This document shows, piece by piece, positions 17,146 through 25,311 of a stretch of 64,000 nucleotides of DNA. The notes under the pieces were generated by a model. It was not told the origin of the DNA. It worked only from the letters and a program-made list of their open reading frames with translations, and made no database searches. Source of the DNA: CAZEHS01 sp964424355 (GTDB taxonomy: Bacteria; Bacillota; Clostridia; Peptostreptococcales; Acidaminobacteraceae); NCBI GenBank assembly GCA_964424355.1, contig CAYRIO010000012.1:1-64000 (forward strand), written 5' to 3'. A program made the translations under genes and the position numbers. Positions within the stretch are counted from its first letter, which is position 1; the number at the start of each line of letters is the position of its first letter.

Positions 17146-20100
17146 CTATCCCTGTGCAAGCCGCTTATAGCTTTCAAGCCGGTCTTTCGCATCAGTCCCC
17201 GCTTTGCTAAAGAGCTGCTCTGCCTGATCAGGGTTTGATATTTCCAGGGAAGAATAACGTGTCTCTCCACGCATGAACTCCTTGATGTCCTTCGTAGGCT
17301 CTTTCGAGTCCAGTATGAAGGGATTTTTTCCTTCCTCTTTCAGTGCGGGGTTAAATCGATACAAATGCCAATATCCCGACTCAACCGCTTGCTTCATTTC
17401 TTCCTGACTTTTCCCCATGCCGCATTTCGCGCCGTGTTCGATGCATGGACTATAAGCGATCACCAGGGATGGTCCCTCATATGCTTCTGCCTCGCGGATA
17501 GCTTTCAGTGTCTGAGCCTGATCGGCACCCATTGCGATTTGTGCCACGTAGACATAGCCATAGCTCATGGCCATCATGCCAAGATCTTTCTTTTTCGTCT
17601 TTTTCCCTGCTGATGCAAACTTTGCAATCGCCGCAGCGCCAGTCGCTTTTGAGGATTGTCCCCCTGTATTGGAATAAACCTCTGTATCCAGTACCAATGC
17701 ATTGACATTCGCTCCAGAAGCTAAAACATGGTCCAAGCCGCCATAGCCGATGTCATACGCCCAGCCATCCCCCCCAAACAACCAGTACGACCGTTTACGG
17801 AGGTAGTCTCTATTTTCAATGATGAATCGAACCCGATCCGCTTCATCCTCAGATGAGGGGTTGTAGGACATCACCGCATGTATGAATGCGTCAGACACCG
17901 CAGGGGATTCAAAGGCACATTCCCTTTTCTCAAGATAACGCTCCGCGGCATCTCCAATGGTCGTTTTAACCAAGGTCTTTGCATAGTCAGCGATTCTTTC
18001 TCGGATTTTTTCAGCCCCAAGGCGCATCCCATAGCCAAATTCTGCACAATCTTCAAACAGCGACATTGCCCATGCCGGCCCATGCCCCTTCTGATTCTTG
18101 GTATACGGGGTGGAAGGCGTGCTCCCGCCGTAAGCTGTGGAGCATCCCGATGCATTCGCAATGTACATGTGATCGCCAAAAAGTTGGGTCACAAGCTTGA
18201 TATAGGGCGTCTCGCCGCAGCCGGCACAGGCACCGGAGAATTCAAAAAGAGGCTGTGCAAATTGGCTGTGCTTCACGCTTGCGTCATTGAAAGCATCTTC
18301 TTTGATCCGAATTGCTTGGATTGCATGCATCCAATTTCCATGCTCACGGTTCTGTGTTTCGGCCGGGGTCATTCGGAGTGCTTTGTCTTTCGCCGGACAA
18401 ACATCCACACAGCTGCCACAGCCGGTACAGTCATAGGGCGAAAGCTGCAGCCTGTACTTGTAATCAGAAAGGCCTTTGCCACTGGCTTTGATGGTTTTAA
18501 AGCTCTCAGGTGCACGCGACACCTCATTCCCATCCAACAAGAATGGTCGAATTGCAGCATGGGGGCAGACATAAGCGCATTGATTGCATTGAATGCACGC
18601 ATCCATTTTCCATTCAGGCACTTCTACTGCGGTGCCACGTTTTTCGTAGGCAGTCGTCCCAGCAGGCCAGGTTCCGTCTTCAATGCCCTGATACATGGAT
18701 ACCGGCAGCGAGTCTCCTTCCTGACGATTTACAGGAATCACGACATTGCGAATGAAGGAGGGTACCTCATCTGCTTCTATTTCGATTGCTTTTTCAGCGG
18801 CCCACGATTGTGGAATATCCACGCGAACCAAGTTGTCGATCCCCGCATCGATCGCGCTGCAATTCATAGCGATCACACGGGACCCTTTTTTCTCATAGCT
18901 GGACTCTACAGCATTTTTCATTTGTTCCACCGCGTCTTCAAGGGGCATGATCTTTACGAGCTTGAAAAACGCAGACTGTAGAACTGTATTTGTTCGTCCC
19001 CCCAGCCCCAAATCTCTTGCGATTTTAATGGCATCAATGGTGTATAACTGCGCCTTTTTTTCTGCCAGCGCCCTCTTCATCGTTGCCGGAAGTGCTTTAT
19101 CCAGCTCCGCCGCAGACCATTGGCAGTTTAGAAGAAAAATCCCCCCTGGCTTGAGATCTTTGACCATGTCGTATTTATCTACATAGGATGGATTATGGCA
19201 TGCGATAAAATCCGCTCGTTGAACAAGGTAAATCGATCGAATCGGATTTTTACCAAACCGAAGGTGTGATTGCGTTAATCCCCCTGATTTTTTCGAATCA
19301 TATACAAAATATGCCTGCGTATATAAATCTGTGCTTTTCCCGATTATTTTGATTGTGTTCTTATTTGCTCCCACAGTACCATCGGATCCAAGACCCCATA
19401 TTTTGCAGCTGACACTCTCCTTAATCTCCAGGTTAAACGCAGAATCAACCGGAATCGACAGGTGAGTGACATCATCTTCAATGCCAACCGTGAAATTTTT
19501 CTTGGGTTCTTCCTTGGCCAAATTGTCATACACTGCAAGAATGTGAGCCGGTGTCGTGTCTTTTGATGAAAGCCCATAGCGACCACCGATGATGGTCATG
19601 GGGGTTTTTATATCAAAGTATGCCGTCATTACATCCTGAAATAAGGGCTCACCCAGAGCTCCCGGTTCCTTTGTACGATCCAGCACCGCAATTTTTCTCA
19701 CGGTTGCCGGTATCGCATCCAAGAAGTGTTTTACTGAAAATGGCCTGTACAGATGAATATTCAGCAGTCCCACTTTTCGACCCTGAGATATCAGATAATC
19801 CAGTGTTTCCTTAATCGTATCTGCCACAGAACCCATGGCGATGATCATATCCGTTGCATCATCCGCTCCGTAATACTCAAAAAGCTGATAGTTTCTCCCG
19901 GTGATCTTATTGATTTCTTTCATGTAGCCATCCACCACATCTGGCAATTCGGTGTAAAAACGGTTACAGGCTTCTCTTCCTTGAAAAAATATATCCGGAT
20001 TCACCGTTGTTCCCCGTGTACAGGGATGATCCGGATTCAAGGCGTTTCTGCGAAAACGATTCAACGCTTCCTGATCAACCAGGTGTTTAAGATTCTCATA

Positions 20101-20658
20101 ATCCAGCAATTCGATTTTTTGCAGTTCATGAGAGGTTCTGAAACCATCAAAAAAGTGCAGAAACGGTATTCTCCCTTTTATTGCAGATAAATGCGAAACG
20201 GCTCCCAAATCCATTACCTCTTGCGGGTTTGTTGAGGCAAGCATCGCAAAACCCGTTTGTCGACACGCCATTACATCTGAATGATCTCCAAAGATAGAAA
20301 GCGCATGGGTTGAAAGGGTTCGCGCCGACACATGGAAAACGCTGGGCAAAAGCTCCCCCGCAATCTTATACATATTCGGAATCATCAGAAGCAGCCCCTG
20401 TGATGCCGTGTATGTTGTTGTCAATGCCCCCGCCTGTAGAGAACCATGTACGGTCCCTGCGGCGCCCCCTTCCGATTGCAGCTGAACCACATCAACGGTT
20501 TGTCCGAAGATGTTCTTCTTCCCTTTTGCGGACCATTCATCCACATGCTCCGCCATTGGCGAAGACGGCGTAATTGGAAAGATCCCTGCTACTTCTGTGA
20601 AAGCATAAGAAGCGTATGCGGCAGCCTGATTCCCGTCCATAACATCAATTTTTTTCAT
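17146..20658 (-). CDS. nifJ: Pyruvate:ferredoxin (flavodoxin) oxidoreductase
   Basis: This 1170-residue single-chain PFOR oxidises pyruvate and CoA to acetyl-CoA and CO2, reducing ferredoxin. The domain order is the usual one: domain I (AAAYASYAFTEVAGIFPITPSS near residue 12), transketolase C-like domain II, the gamma region, two 4Fe-4S motifs (CIQCNQCAYVCP and CTGCGSCVDVCP, about residues 690-760), then the TPP domain with CAGCGETPY, GDGWAYDIGYGG and NTGGQSSKAT, and the fourth-cluster cysteine in SPCIEHGAKCGMG. ATG 20658 has GGGGGGAC upstream. A sigma-54 promoter lies at 20705-20722 and a divergent sigma-54 activator gene begins at 20884. Confidence 0.96.
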   Translation of the reverse strand: MKKIDVMDGNQAAAYASYAFTEVAGIFPITPSSPMAEHVDEWSAKGKKNIFGQTVDVVQLQSEGGAAGTVHGSLQAGALTTTYTASQGLLLMIPNMYKIAGELLPSVFHVSARTLSTHALSIFGDHSDVMACRQTGFAMLASTNPQEVMDLGAVSHLSAIKGRIPFLHFFDGFRTSHELQKIELLDYENLKHLVDQEALNRFRRNALNPDHPCTRGTTVNPDIFFQGREACNRFYTELPDVVDGYMKEINKITGRNYQLFEYYGADDATDMIIAMGSVADTIKETLDYLISQGRKVGLLNIHLYRPFSVKHFLDAIPATVRKIAVLDRTKEPGALGEPLFQDVMTAYFDIKTPMTIIGGRYGLSSKDTTPAHILAVYDNLAKEEPKKNFTVGIEDDVTHLSIPVDSAFNLEIKESVSCKIWGLGSDGTVGANKNTIKIIGKSTDLYTQAYFVYDSKKSGGLTQSHLRFGKNPIRSIYLVQRADFIACHNPSYVDKYDMVKDLKPGGIFLLNCQWSAAELDKALPATMKRALAEKKAQLYTIDAIKIARDLGLGGRTNTVLQSAFFKLVKIMPLEDAVEQMKNAVESSYEKKGSRVIAMNCSAIDAGIDNLVRVDIPQSWAAEKAIEIEADEVPSFIRNVVIPVNRQEGDSLPVSMYQGIEDGTWPAGTTAYEKRGTAVEVPEWKMDACIQCNQCAYVCPHAAIRPFLLDGNEVSRAPESFKTIKASGKGLSDYKYRLQLSPYDCTGCGSCVDVCPAKDKALRMTPAETQNREHGNWMHAIQAIRIKEDAFNDASVKHSQFAQPLFEFSGACAGCGETPYIKLVTQLFGDHMYIANASGCSTAYGGSTPSTPYTKNQKGHGPAWAMSLFEDCAEFGYGMRLGAEKIRERIADYAKTLVKTTIGDAAERYLEKRECAFESPAVSDAFIHAVMSYNPSSEDEADRVRFIIENRDYLRKRSYWLFGGDGWAYDIGYGGLDHVLASGANVNALVLDTEVYSNTGGQSSKATGAAAIAKFASAGKKTKKKDLGMMAMSYGYVYVAQIAMGADQAQTLKAIREAEAYEGPSLVIAYSPCIEHGAKCGMGKSQEEMKQAVESGYWHLYRFNPALKEEGKNPFILDSKEPTKDIKEFMRGETRYSSLEISNPDQAEQLFSKAGTDAKDRLESYKRLAQG

Positions 20659-20704
20659 GCATAGTCCCCCCGCTTTGTGATCAATCCATCCGTCTATTGC
20701 TTAT

Positions 20705-20722
20705 TGCAATTTCTTTGCCAAA
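20705..20722 (-). promoter_or_regulatory. Sigma-54 (-24/-12) promoter of nifJ operon
   Basis: Read on the minus strand, TTGGCA-AAGAAA-TTGCA matches the RpoN consensus: the TGGCA -24 element (20716-20720) and TTGC -12 element (20706-20709) keep the obligatory spacing. It is 47 bases upstream of the PFOR start codon and is divergent from a sigma-54 activator gene, so the identification is strong. Confidence 0.82.
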
Positions 20723-20803
20723 TCATCCCTAATCAAAAGTAGTAGATACAGCAAGTGTTTCAAGGCTATCCCCTCTTACAACGATAGTATTTTAAATTAA
20801 AAC

Positions 20804-20840
20804 GAACCTCTAACGATTCAACTCGATTCGTTATAGGTTC
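20804..20840. promoter_or_regulatory. Candidate upstream activating sequence (inverted repeat)
   Basis: GAACCTCTAACGA (20804-20816) and TCGTTATAGGTTC (20828-20840) form a 13-bp inverted repeat with one mismatch and an 11-base spacer. It lies about 100 bp upstream of the nifJ -24 box, the usual place for an enhancer-binding-protein site, and 44 bases before the activator's own start codon, so autoregulation is also possible. Confidence 0.65.
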
Positions 20841-20883
20841 AGTGTGTGATATGATGAAAATAACTCGTATCGGAGGGATTCAA

Positions 20884-22584
20884 ATGATTGATACACACAA
20901 ATACCTGCAGAGAGCTTTTTTCATTGATAACAGCGGCAGCTTGTTTTCTTGTGACGAAGACGGAAATGATTTCTTATCCTCAATCGATATTGACCTGTTC
21001 TTTTCACATCTACAGTCTCTGCACCTGAATACCGCCTGTACATCTTCAACGATCATTATCGAAAAAACCAGTTATAACATCCGTTTGATTCCAATCAGTT
21101 TAGTCCTGTCCAAAAACACCGGAAATTATTTAGAAGCCTTTAAGGAAGGATATATCGTCATCTTGCAAAACCAATCCTTCTTTTCATCGATTATCCAACA
21201 AATGAACATTATGAATTTTGCTTCCGACCAGTATTCCAATATCCTCAATACATATTCCGATGGTATTTTTGTGACCAAGGCTGATGGTACTGCACTCTTT
21301 GAAAATTCAAGATATCAAGAAATAACACAAATTGATCATCACGATATCATCGGCAAAAGCATTTATACGATGGAGTCCATGGGCGTATTCACACCCCTTG
21401 TAACACCGACAATCCTCAATACGCAACGAGATTATTCCGTATTTCAGTCGTTTGAATCGGGAAAATTTGCGCTCATTTCAGGCACCCCGGTATTCGACAC
21501 TTCCGGCAATACGATGCTGATCCTGATTTGTGTGACCTCCATCACGAATGACAAGCTCATTCAAATCTCAAAGGACTTCTTCGATTCCCCGAACAAACCC
21601 ACCAAAGAACTGTATCAAACGACTCAGATCGACGTAATTGCAGAAAGTAACGAAATGCGCAAGGTACTCCAAGACCTCATCCGTGTTGCATATCACGACG
21701 TGCCGATATTTCTTTTGGGCGAATCCGGTACCGGCAAAGAGGTGTTCTCCTCGATAATTCATGCCTCAAGCAGAAGGCGATTTAATCCGTGCTTAACCGT
21801 TAACTGCAGCGCGTTATCCTCTTCCTTGCTTGATGCAGAGCTCTTTGGTTATGAAGCGGGTGCATTCACCGGTGCTTTGCCTAAAGGGAAAGCAGGCCTC
21901 TTTGAAACCGCAGACAATGGAACGCTCTTTCTTGATGAAATAGGAGACATGCCCTTAGAAACTCAGGCAAAAATACTTCGGACAGTACAAAATGGCGAGG
22001 TGTACAGAGTTGGTGGTTGGACTCCGATTAAAGTGAATGTACGCATTATTGCCGCCACCAACAAGGATATTAAAAAAATGGTTCGGGAGGGCACATTCCG
22101 AAGTGATTTGTATCACCGACTGAACGTTGTGTCCGTGAATTTACCGCCACTGCGAAAACGAAAATCCGATATAACCCCTTTATTGCAGCACTTTTGTTAC
22201 GTATTCAACAAAAAATACAGCGCGAATAAAGTGCTCTCACAAAATCTGTTGAATGCACTCACAGAATACCCTTGGTTAGGCAATGTGAGAGAGCTGAAGA
22301 ATGCTGTAGAGCGAATGGTCGTCCTCTGCTTAGACAACACATTGGAGCCGGATCATTTCTTTAAAATGTGCATTGGAGAAGATTCATCCGAAGACGAGAT
22401 TCAAAATTCCGGCGAGAGTATTATCATAAACGGAATCCCTCCACTTGCCGTTGCCATCCAAACTTTAGAAAGAACCATTGTATCCAGAGCGCTCACAAGC
22501 ACCGCAACCACACGCCAAGCCGCTGCACTGATAAACGTCAGCCAGTCGACAATCATGCGAAAAATCAAAGAATACGGATTATAA
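20884..22584 (+). CDS. Sigma-54-dependent activator of the nifJ operon (PAS-AAA-Fis)
   Basis: This 566-residue enhancer-binding protein has an unassigned N-terminal sensor region (about 1-110), a PAS domain (about 115-235; YSDGIFVTKADGTALFEN), a sigma-54 AAA+ domain (about 255-485) and a Fis-type HTH at the end (TRQAAALINVSQSTIMRKI). Walker A GESGTGKE is at 279-286 and the sigma-54 contact loop GAFTGA at 326-331 is canonical. I start at ATG 20884 (GGAGGG six bases upstream), not at the upstream ATG codons. The ligand is unknown; pyruvate or an amino acid would fit the target operon, which is inference. Confidence 0.92.
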   Translation: MIDTHKYLQRAFFIDNSGSLFSCDEDGNDFLSSIDIDLFFSHLQSLHLNTACTSSTIIIEKTSYNIRLIPISLVLSKNTGNYLEAFKEGYIVILQNQSFFSSIIQQMNIMNFASDQYSNILNTYSDGIFVTKADGTALFENSRYQEITQIDHHDIIGKSIYTMESMGVFTPLVTPTILNTQRDYSVFQSFESGKFALISGTPVFDTSGNTMLILICVTSITNDKLIQISKDFFDSPNKPTKELYQTTQIDVIAESNEMRKVLQDLIRVAYHDVPIFLLGESGTGKEVFSSIIHASSRRRFNPCLTVNCSALSSSLLDAELFGYEAGAFTGALPKGKAGLFETADNGTLFLDEIGDMPLETQAKILRTVQNGEVYRVGGWTPIKVNVRIIAATNKDIKKMVREGTFRSDLYHRLNVVSVNLPPLRKRKSDITPLLQHFCYVFNKKYSANKVLSQNLLNALTEYPWLGNVRELKNAVERMVVLCLDNTLEPDHFFKMCIGEDSSEDEIQNSGESIIINGIPPLAVAIQTLERTIVSRALTSTATTRQAAALINVSQSTIMRKIKEYGL

Positions 22585-22621
22585 ACCCGCCAACTCCTGG
22601 CGGCAATCTCACGGATCAGAA

Positions 22622-22650
22622 AAAGCGCCAGGGACGGTTCCTGGCGCTTT
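22622..22650. terminator. Hairpin repeat copy acting as terminator
   Basis: AAAGCGCCAGG (22622-22632) pairs perfectly with CCTGGCGCTTT (22640-22650) around the loop GACGGTT. It lies 37 bases after the sigma-54 activator stop and is also the cleanest copy of the GGGACGGTTCC repeat family seen across 13.5-30.5 kb. Confidence 0.7.
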
Positions 22651-22818
22651 CGAATTGCCGGTGAATACGGCTTAGGTGGTCCTGAGTATTTGTATACCCT
22701 CTTCTGAAACACCCTTCCATGGAATCGAACTTCCCCCGTCATGGCTTTGCTCAGTAATATGTGGCTTATATATTTTATTCGTTCTTAAATGCACGCCTTG
22801 GATCATTTAGAAACAAAA

Positions 22819-22845
22819 GTCCCTCAAGAACTGCCTTGAGAGACT
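22819..22845 (-). terminator. Terminator of the SRPBCC gene
   Basis: On the minus strand AGTCTCTCAAG-GCAGTT-CTTGAGGGACT forms an 11-bp stem with one mismatch, followed by TTTTG. It lies 30 bases after the SRPBCC gene stop. Confidence 0.6.
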
Positions 22846-22874
22846 AAATTTACGTAGAGAGCACTTTATGATCA

Positions 22875-23750
22875 TTAAAATCTGTCCGTCACATATGCTT
22901 CAAAATTCTTCAGGATGGCCTGCCAGCCTTGCCTCTGGAGAGTCAGGGTGTTTTCTCCCTCTGCAGTGAAGGTTTCCTCCACCATGATTCCTTCCGGAAC
23001 CGTCTTGAAGGTGATGGACAAAGACCGCTGGTCATCCAGTTCTGAAATAATCCGCTCCGGAGGGATTACCTCGATGTATTTTCCAGAGAAGTCAAAGGAC
23101 ATTTTCCCATCCTTTGAAGACATCGTGTACTTGAACCGCCCCCCTGTTTCCGGCTGGTTTTCAGCCTTAGGACAGTACCAATCATCAGAAGCAAAATTCC
23201 ATCCCGTAATATGCTCCGGTTTTGTAAAAGCATCCCATACTGCCGATAACGGTCTGGGAATCACAACGCGGACAGTGATTGCCATGGGTTTCCTGAAGCA
23301 CGCCTCGCTGACGGTCTTCATGGATTCCAGCGCCTTGAGCCACATTTCCTCGAACATATCCTGATACTGCTCGTCGATATCCATATCCACCGTGAACCGA
23401 GTGCGTTCTCCAGCCAGTGGTTCCAGCAGATAGTTCTCGTAGACATTCGCCCACGCCGCCTGGATCTCAGGGCTCTGATCCTCCACCCCTTCATTAATGA
23501 CACCGATATGATGGATGGAAATGAACTCCGGATAACGGCCCTCTGCAATCTCGGAATTCATCCCCTCCAGTCGCCCCGCTTCGTTACGGGCGACGAATCG
23601 TATTGCGTCACCGGTGTTCCAGCTTCCTTCAAAAAAGCCGCCCTCACCGAACGCCTTGGTCCAAACTTCATATTTCAGGGGATCCACAATGGTTTCCCAG
23701 ACAGTACGCTGATCTGCAGCTATTTCAATTGATTTGACAAGTTTTTTCAT
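22875..23750 (-). CDS. Tandem SRPBCC (AHSA1-like) protein
   Basis: This 291-residue protein contains two START/SRPBCC-fold units. The first (about residues 1-140) begins KKLVKSIEIAADQRTVWETIVD. The second (about 145-290) begins MAITVRVVIPRPLSAVWDAFTKPEHI and ends TLTLQRQGWQAILKNFEAY, the AHSA1 pattern. Most AHSA1 proteins are single units of about 150 residues, so this is a fused pair. The fold binds hydrophobic ligands; no ligand can be named. GGAGGG is best spaced for ATG 23750. It lies 11 bases downstream of the VOC gene and shares its promoter. Confidence 0.82.
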   Translation of the reverse strand: MKKLVKSIEIAADQRTVWETIVDPLKYEVWTKAFGEGGFFEGSWNTGDAIRFVARNEAGRLEGMNSEIAEGRYPEFISIHHIGVINEGVEDQSPEIQAAWANVYENYLLEPLAGERTRFTVDMDIDEQYQDMFEEMWLKALESMKTVSEACFRKPMAITVRVVIPRPLSAVWDAFTKPEHITGWNFASDDWYCPKAENQPETGGRFKYTMSSKDGKMSFDFSGKYIEVIPPERIISELDDQRSLSITFKTVPEGIMVEETFTAEGENTLTLQRQGWQAILKNFEAYVTDRF

Positions 23751-23761
23751 CATGGCCCTCC

Positions 23762-24175
23762 TCACTGGTTTTCAGGCAGCTTGGACTCATCGGCGAAAAA
23801 GAATTCCCACTGGTGACCGTCGAGGTCCTCAAAGCAGTCGGAATACATCCACCCGTACTCCCTGGCAGCCGCATAGCGCCTCGCGCCCCCTTCAAGGGCC
23901 AGGCGCACCAGCTCATCTACCCGTTCCCGGCTCTCAACCTGAATGGCATTCAACACTTCCGTGGTGGACCCCTCCGCTGTCGGCCGGTCTGTGAAGGTCT
24001 TGAAGAATTGATCCTGCAGCAGCATGGCGTAAATAACCGGGGGATTCAGTTCAAGACAAATGGCATTTTCATCAGAGTATCGCGGATTGAAGCCAAAGCC
24101 CAGTCCGCTCCAAAATTCCCGAGTCTTCTGGATATCGCGGACAGGCAGATTCACGTAAATGCTTTGGATTGTCAT
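23762..24175 (-). CDS. VOC-family (glyoxalase/bleomycin-resistance-like) protein
   Basis: A 137-residue single VOC-fold protein: it begins QSIYVNLPVRDIQKTREFWSGLGF, has a central TDRPTAEGST region and ends YAAAREYGWMYSDCFEDLDGHQWEFFFAD, the lactoylglutathione-lyase-like signature (Asp-x-Asp-Gly-His). Metal ligands are not obvious, so it may be a binding protein, not an enzyme. AAGGAG precedes ATG 24175. It is the first gene of a two-gene unit with the SRPBCC gene, a frequent combination in Firmicutes. Confidence 0.88.
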   Translation of the reverse strand: MTIQSIYVNLPVRDIQKTREFWSGLGFGFNPRYSDENAICLELNPPVIYAMLLQDQFFKTFTDRPTAEGSTTEVLNAIQVESRERVDELVRLALEGGARRYAAAREYGWMYSDCFEDLDGHQWEFFFADESKLPENQ

Positions 24176-24194
24176 GGCCTACTCCTTTCTTTCT

Positions 24195-24223
24195 ATCATA
24201 TAGGTGATAACCGATTCGGTTAA
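24195..24223 (-). promoter_or_regulatory. Promoter of the VOC-SRPBCC operon with palindrome
   Basis: On the minus strand TTAACC (24218-24223) and TATGAT (24195-24200) are 17 bp apart. The perfect 13-bp palindrome AACCGAATCGGTT (24209-24221) overlaps the -35 box and the spacer, so a repressor bound there would block the promoter. SRPBCC/VOC pairs are often next to an ArsR repressor, but none is seen here. Confidence 0.55.
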
Positions 24224-24360
24224 TTGATACCCATTCTCAACGCGGCGAATCAGTTTTTTCTGACCCTTGACATCCCGAAAACGGAAGCTGATCTATCCGC
24301 TCGCTTTTTCCTTTGCTGGACCTATGCTTCACTATCACGCCTTTATCTCTTAAGATGCAG

Positions 24361-24381
24361 AGGGACCGTCCCCGTTGCTTT
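24361..24381. repeat. Dispersed GGGACCGTCCC/GTTGCTTT repeat copy
   Basis: AGGGACCGTCCCCGTTGCTTT is a half copy of the family described at 26743-26771. It ends 34 bases before the stop of the MORN lipoprotein gene. Confidence 0.55.
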
Positions 24382-24414
24382 CTGTTGCATTTCTATTTGT
24401 AATCAGAGCAATCT

Positions 24415-25221
24415 TCAATCAGCCTGGGATCGATCAGAATGAACACTCCTGTATAATTCGAAATTGAAATCACTGGATAGCGAACCTCTTTCCTCACCGT
24501 ACTTATCTTCTAATGTAACCGCCCACAACTTTCCGGATTGTTCATCACGCACGTCCAATTCATTCCCGCTTTCATCATAGAAATTTCCAAGTCCAGTTAT
24601 GCCACCTTCAGAAAATAAACCTTCATAGGCTAAGGTTCCATTCGGATAGTAGGCTTTTCCAACGCCATCCCGCTGATCTTCTTTCAGCTGCCCATCATAA
24701 ATCAGTTGATTGTCCTTATTGAATATTTTTCCATCACCATTTAGGGTGTCTTTCACATAGGTTCCCTCAAAGATCTGAAATACTTCAAAGGTGTCTTTTC
24801 CACCCGTTTTCTTAGTGGTATACAGGGTCGTTACGCCATCGCCTTCCTTAAGGCCGCTTTTAAATCCTCCGGTATACAGGATATTGCCTTCTCCTGTATA
24901 CATTTTCCCTTGTCCATCGAATTCATTGTTTTTTATGCTTCCTTGATAAATAACACCGTCATCCCATGAAACCGTTCCAACACCATCCATATACCCATTA
25001 TTCCATTGTCCGTCATACCGAATACATTCCTTAATAACATGTCCTTCAGTACGGTGATGGTTCGTGAAAGTCATGATTCCATTTCCATTTGGGGTGCTGC
25101 TGAACAGGCCTGCATCACCAATGTATATGCTGCCGTCAGAATTTTTGATGGTCTTCGTGCAACCGGATAAAACCAGAGCAATCAACAAAATAAAACAACC
25201 GATAAAATGCATTCGTTTCAT
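24415..25221 (-). CDS. MORN-repeat lipoprotein
   Basis: This 268-residue protein begins with a signal peptide (residues 1-20, FIGCFILLIALVLSGC) whose LSGC lipobox makes it a membrane-anchored lipoprotein. The rest is a run of about eight MORN repeats, for example YDGQWNNGYMDGVGTVSW, YQGSIKNNEFDGQGKMY, YTGGFKSGLKEGDGVTTLY and YEGLFSEGGITGLGNFY. MORN repeats bind lipids or partner proteins; no enzymatic role is implied. I chose ATG 25221 because the longer frame has no signal peptide at its N-terminus and begins in a repeat copy. It lies 90 bases after the DUF4143 ATPase gene. Confidence 0.85.
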   Translation of the reverse strand: MKRMHFIGCFILLIALVLSGCTKTIKNSDGSIYIGDAGLFSSTPNGNGIMTFTNHHRTEGHVIKECIRYDGQWNNGYMDGVGTVSWDDGVIYQGSIKNNEFDGQGKMYTGEGNILYTGGFKSGLKEGDGVTTLYTTKKTGGKDTFEVFQIFEGTYVKDTLNGDGKIFNKDNQLIYDGQLKEDQRDGVGKAYYPNGTLAYEGLFSEGGITGLGNFYDESGNELDVRDEQSGKLWAVTLEDKYGEERGSLSSDFNFELYRSVHSDRSQAD

Positions 25222-25259
25222 ATAGCCATTGACCTCCGCCATGTTCTTTGGGGGTTGAA

Positions 25260-25287
25260 AAGCAGTGGGAACCGTCTCTGTTGCTTT
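25260..25287. repeat. Dispersed hairpin repeat copy
   Basis: AAGCAGTGGGAACCGTCTCTG followed by TTGCTTT is a diverged copy of the family at 26743-26771, between the lipoprotein and DUF4143 genes. Confidence 0.5.
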
Positions 25288-25311
25288 ATGCGCACACACG
25301 ATATTTTGCTT

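Noticed and set aside
24224..24442. A 72-codon plus-strand frame with RGTVPVAFCC
   Set aside because: The frame reads through a repeat copy, has no ribosome site and runs into the 3' end of the opposite-strand MORN lipoprotein gene.
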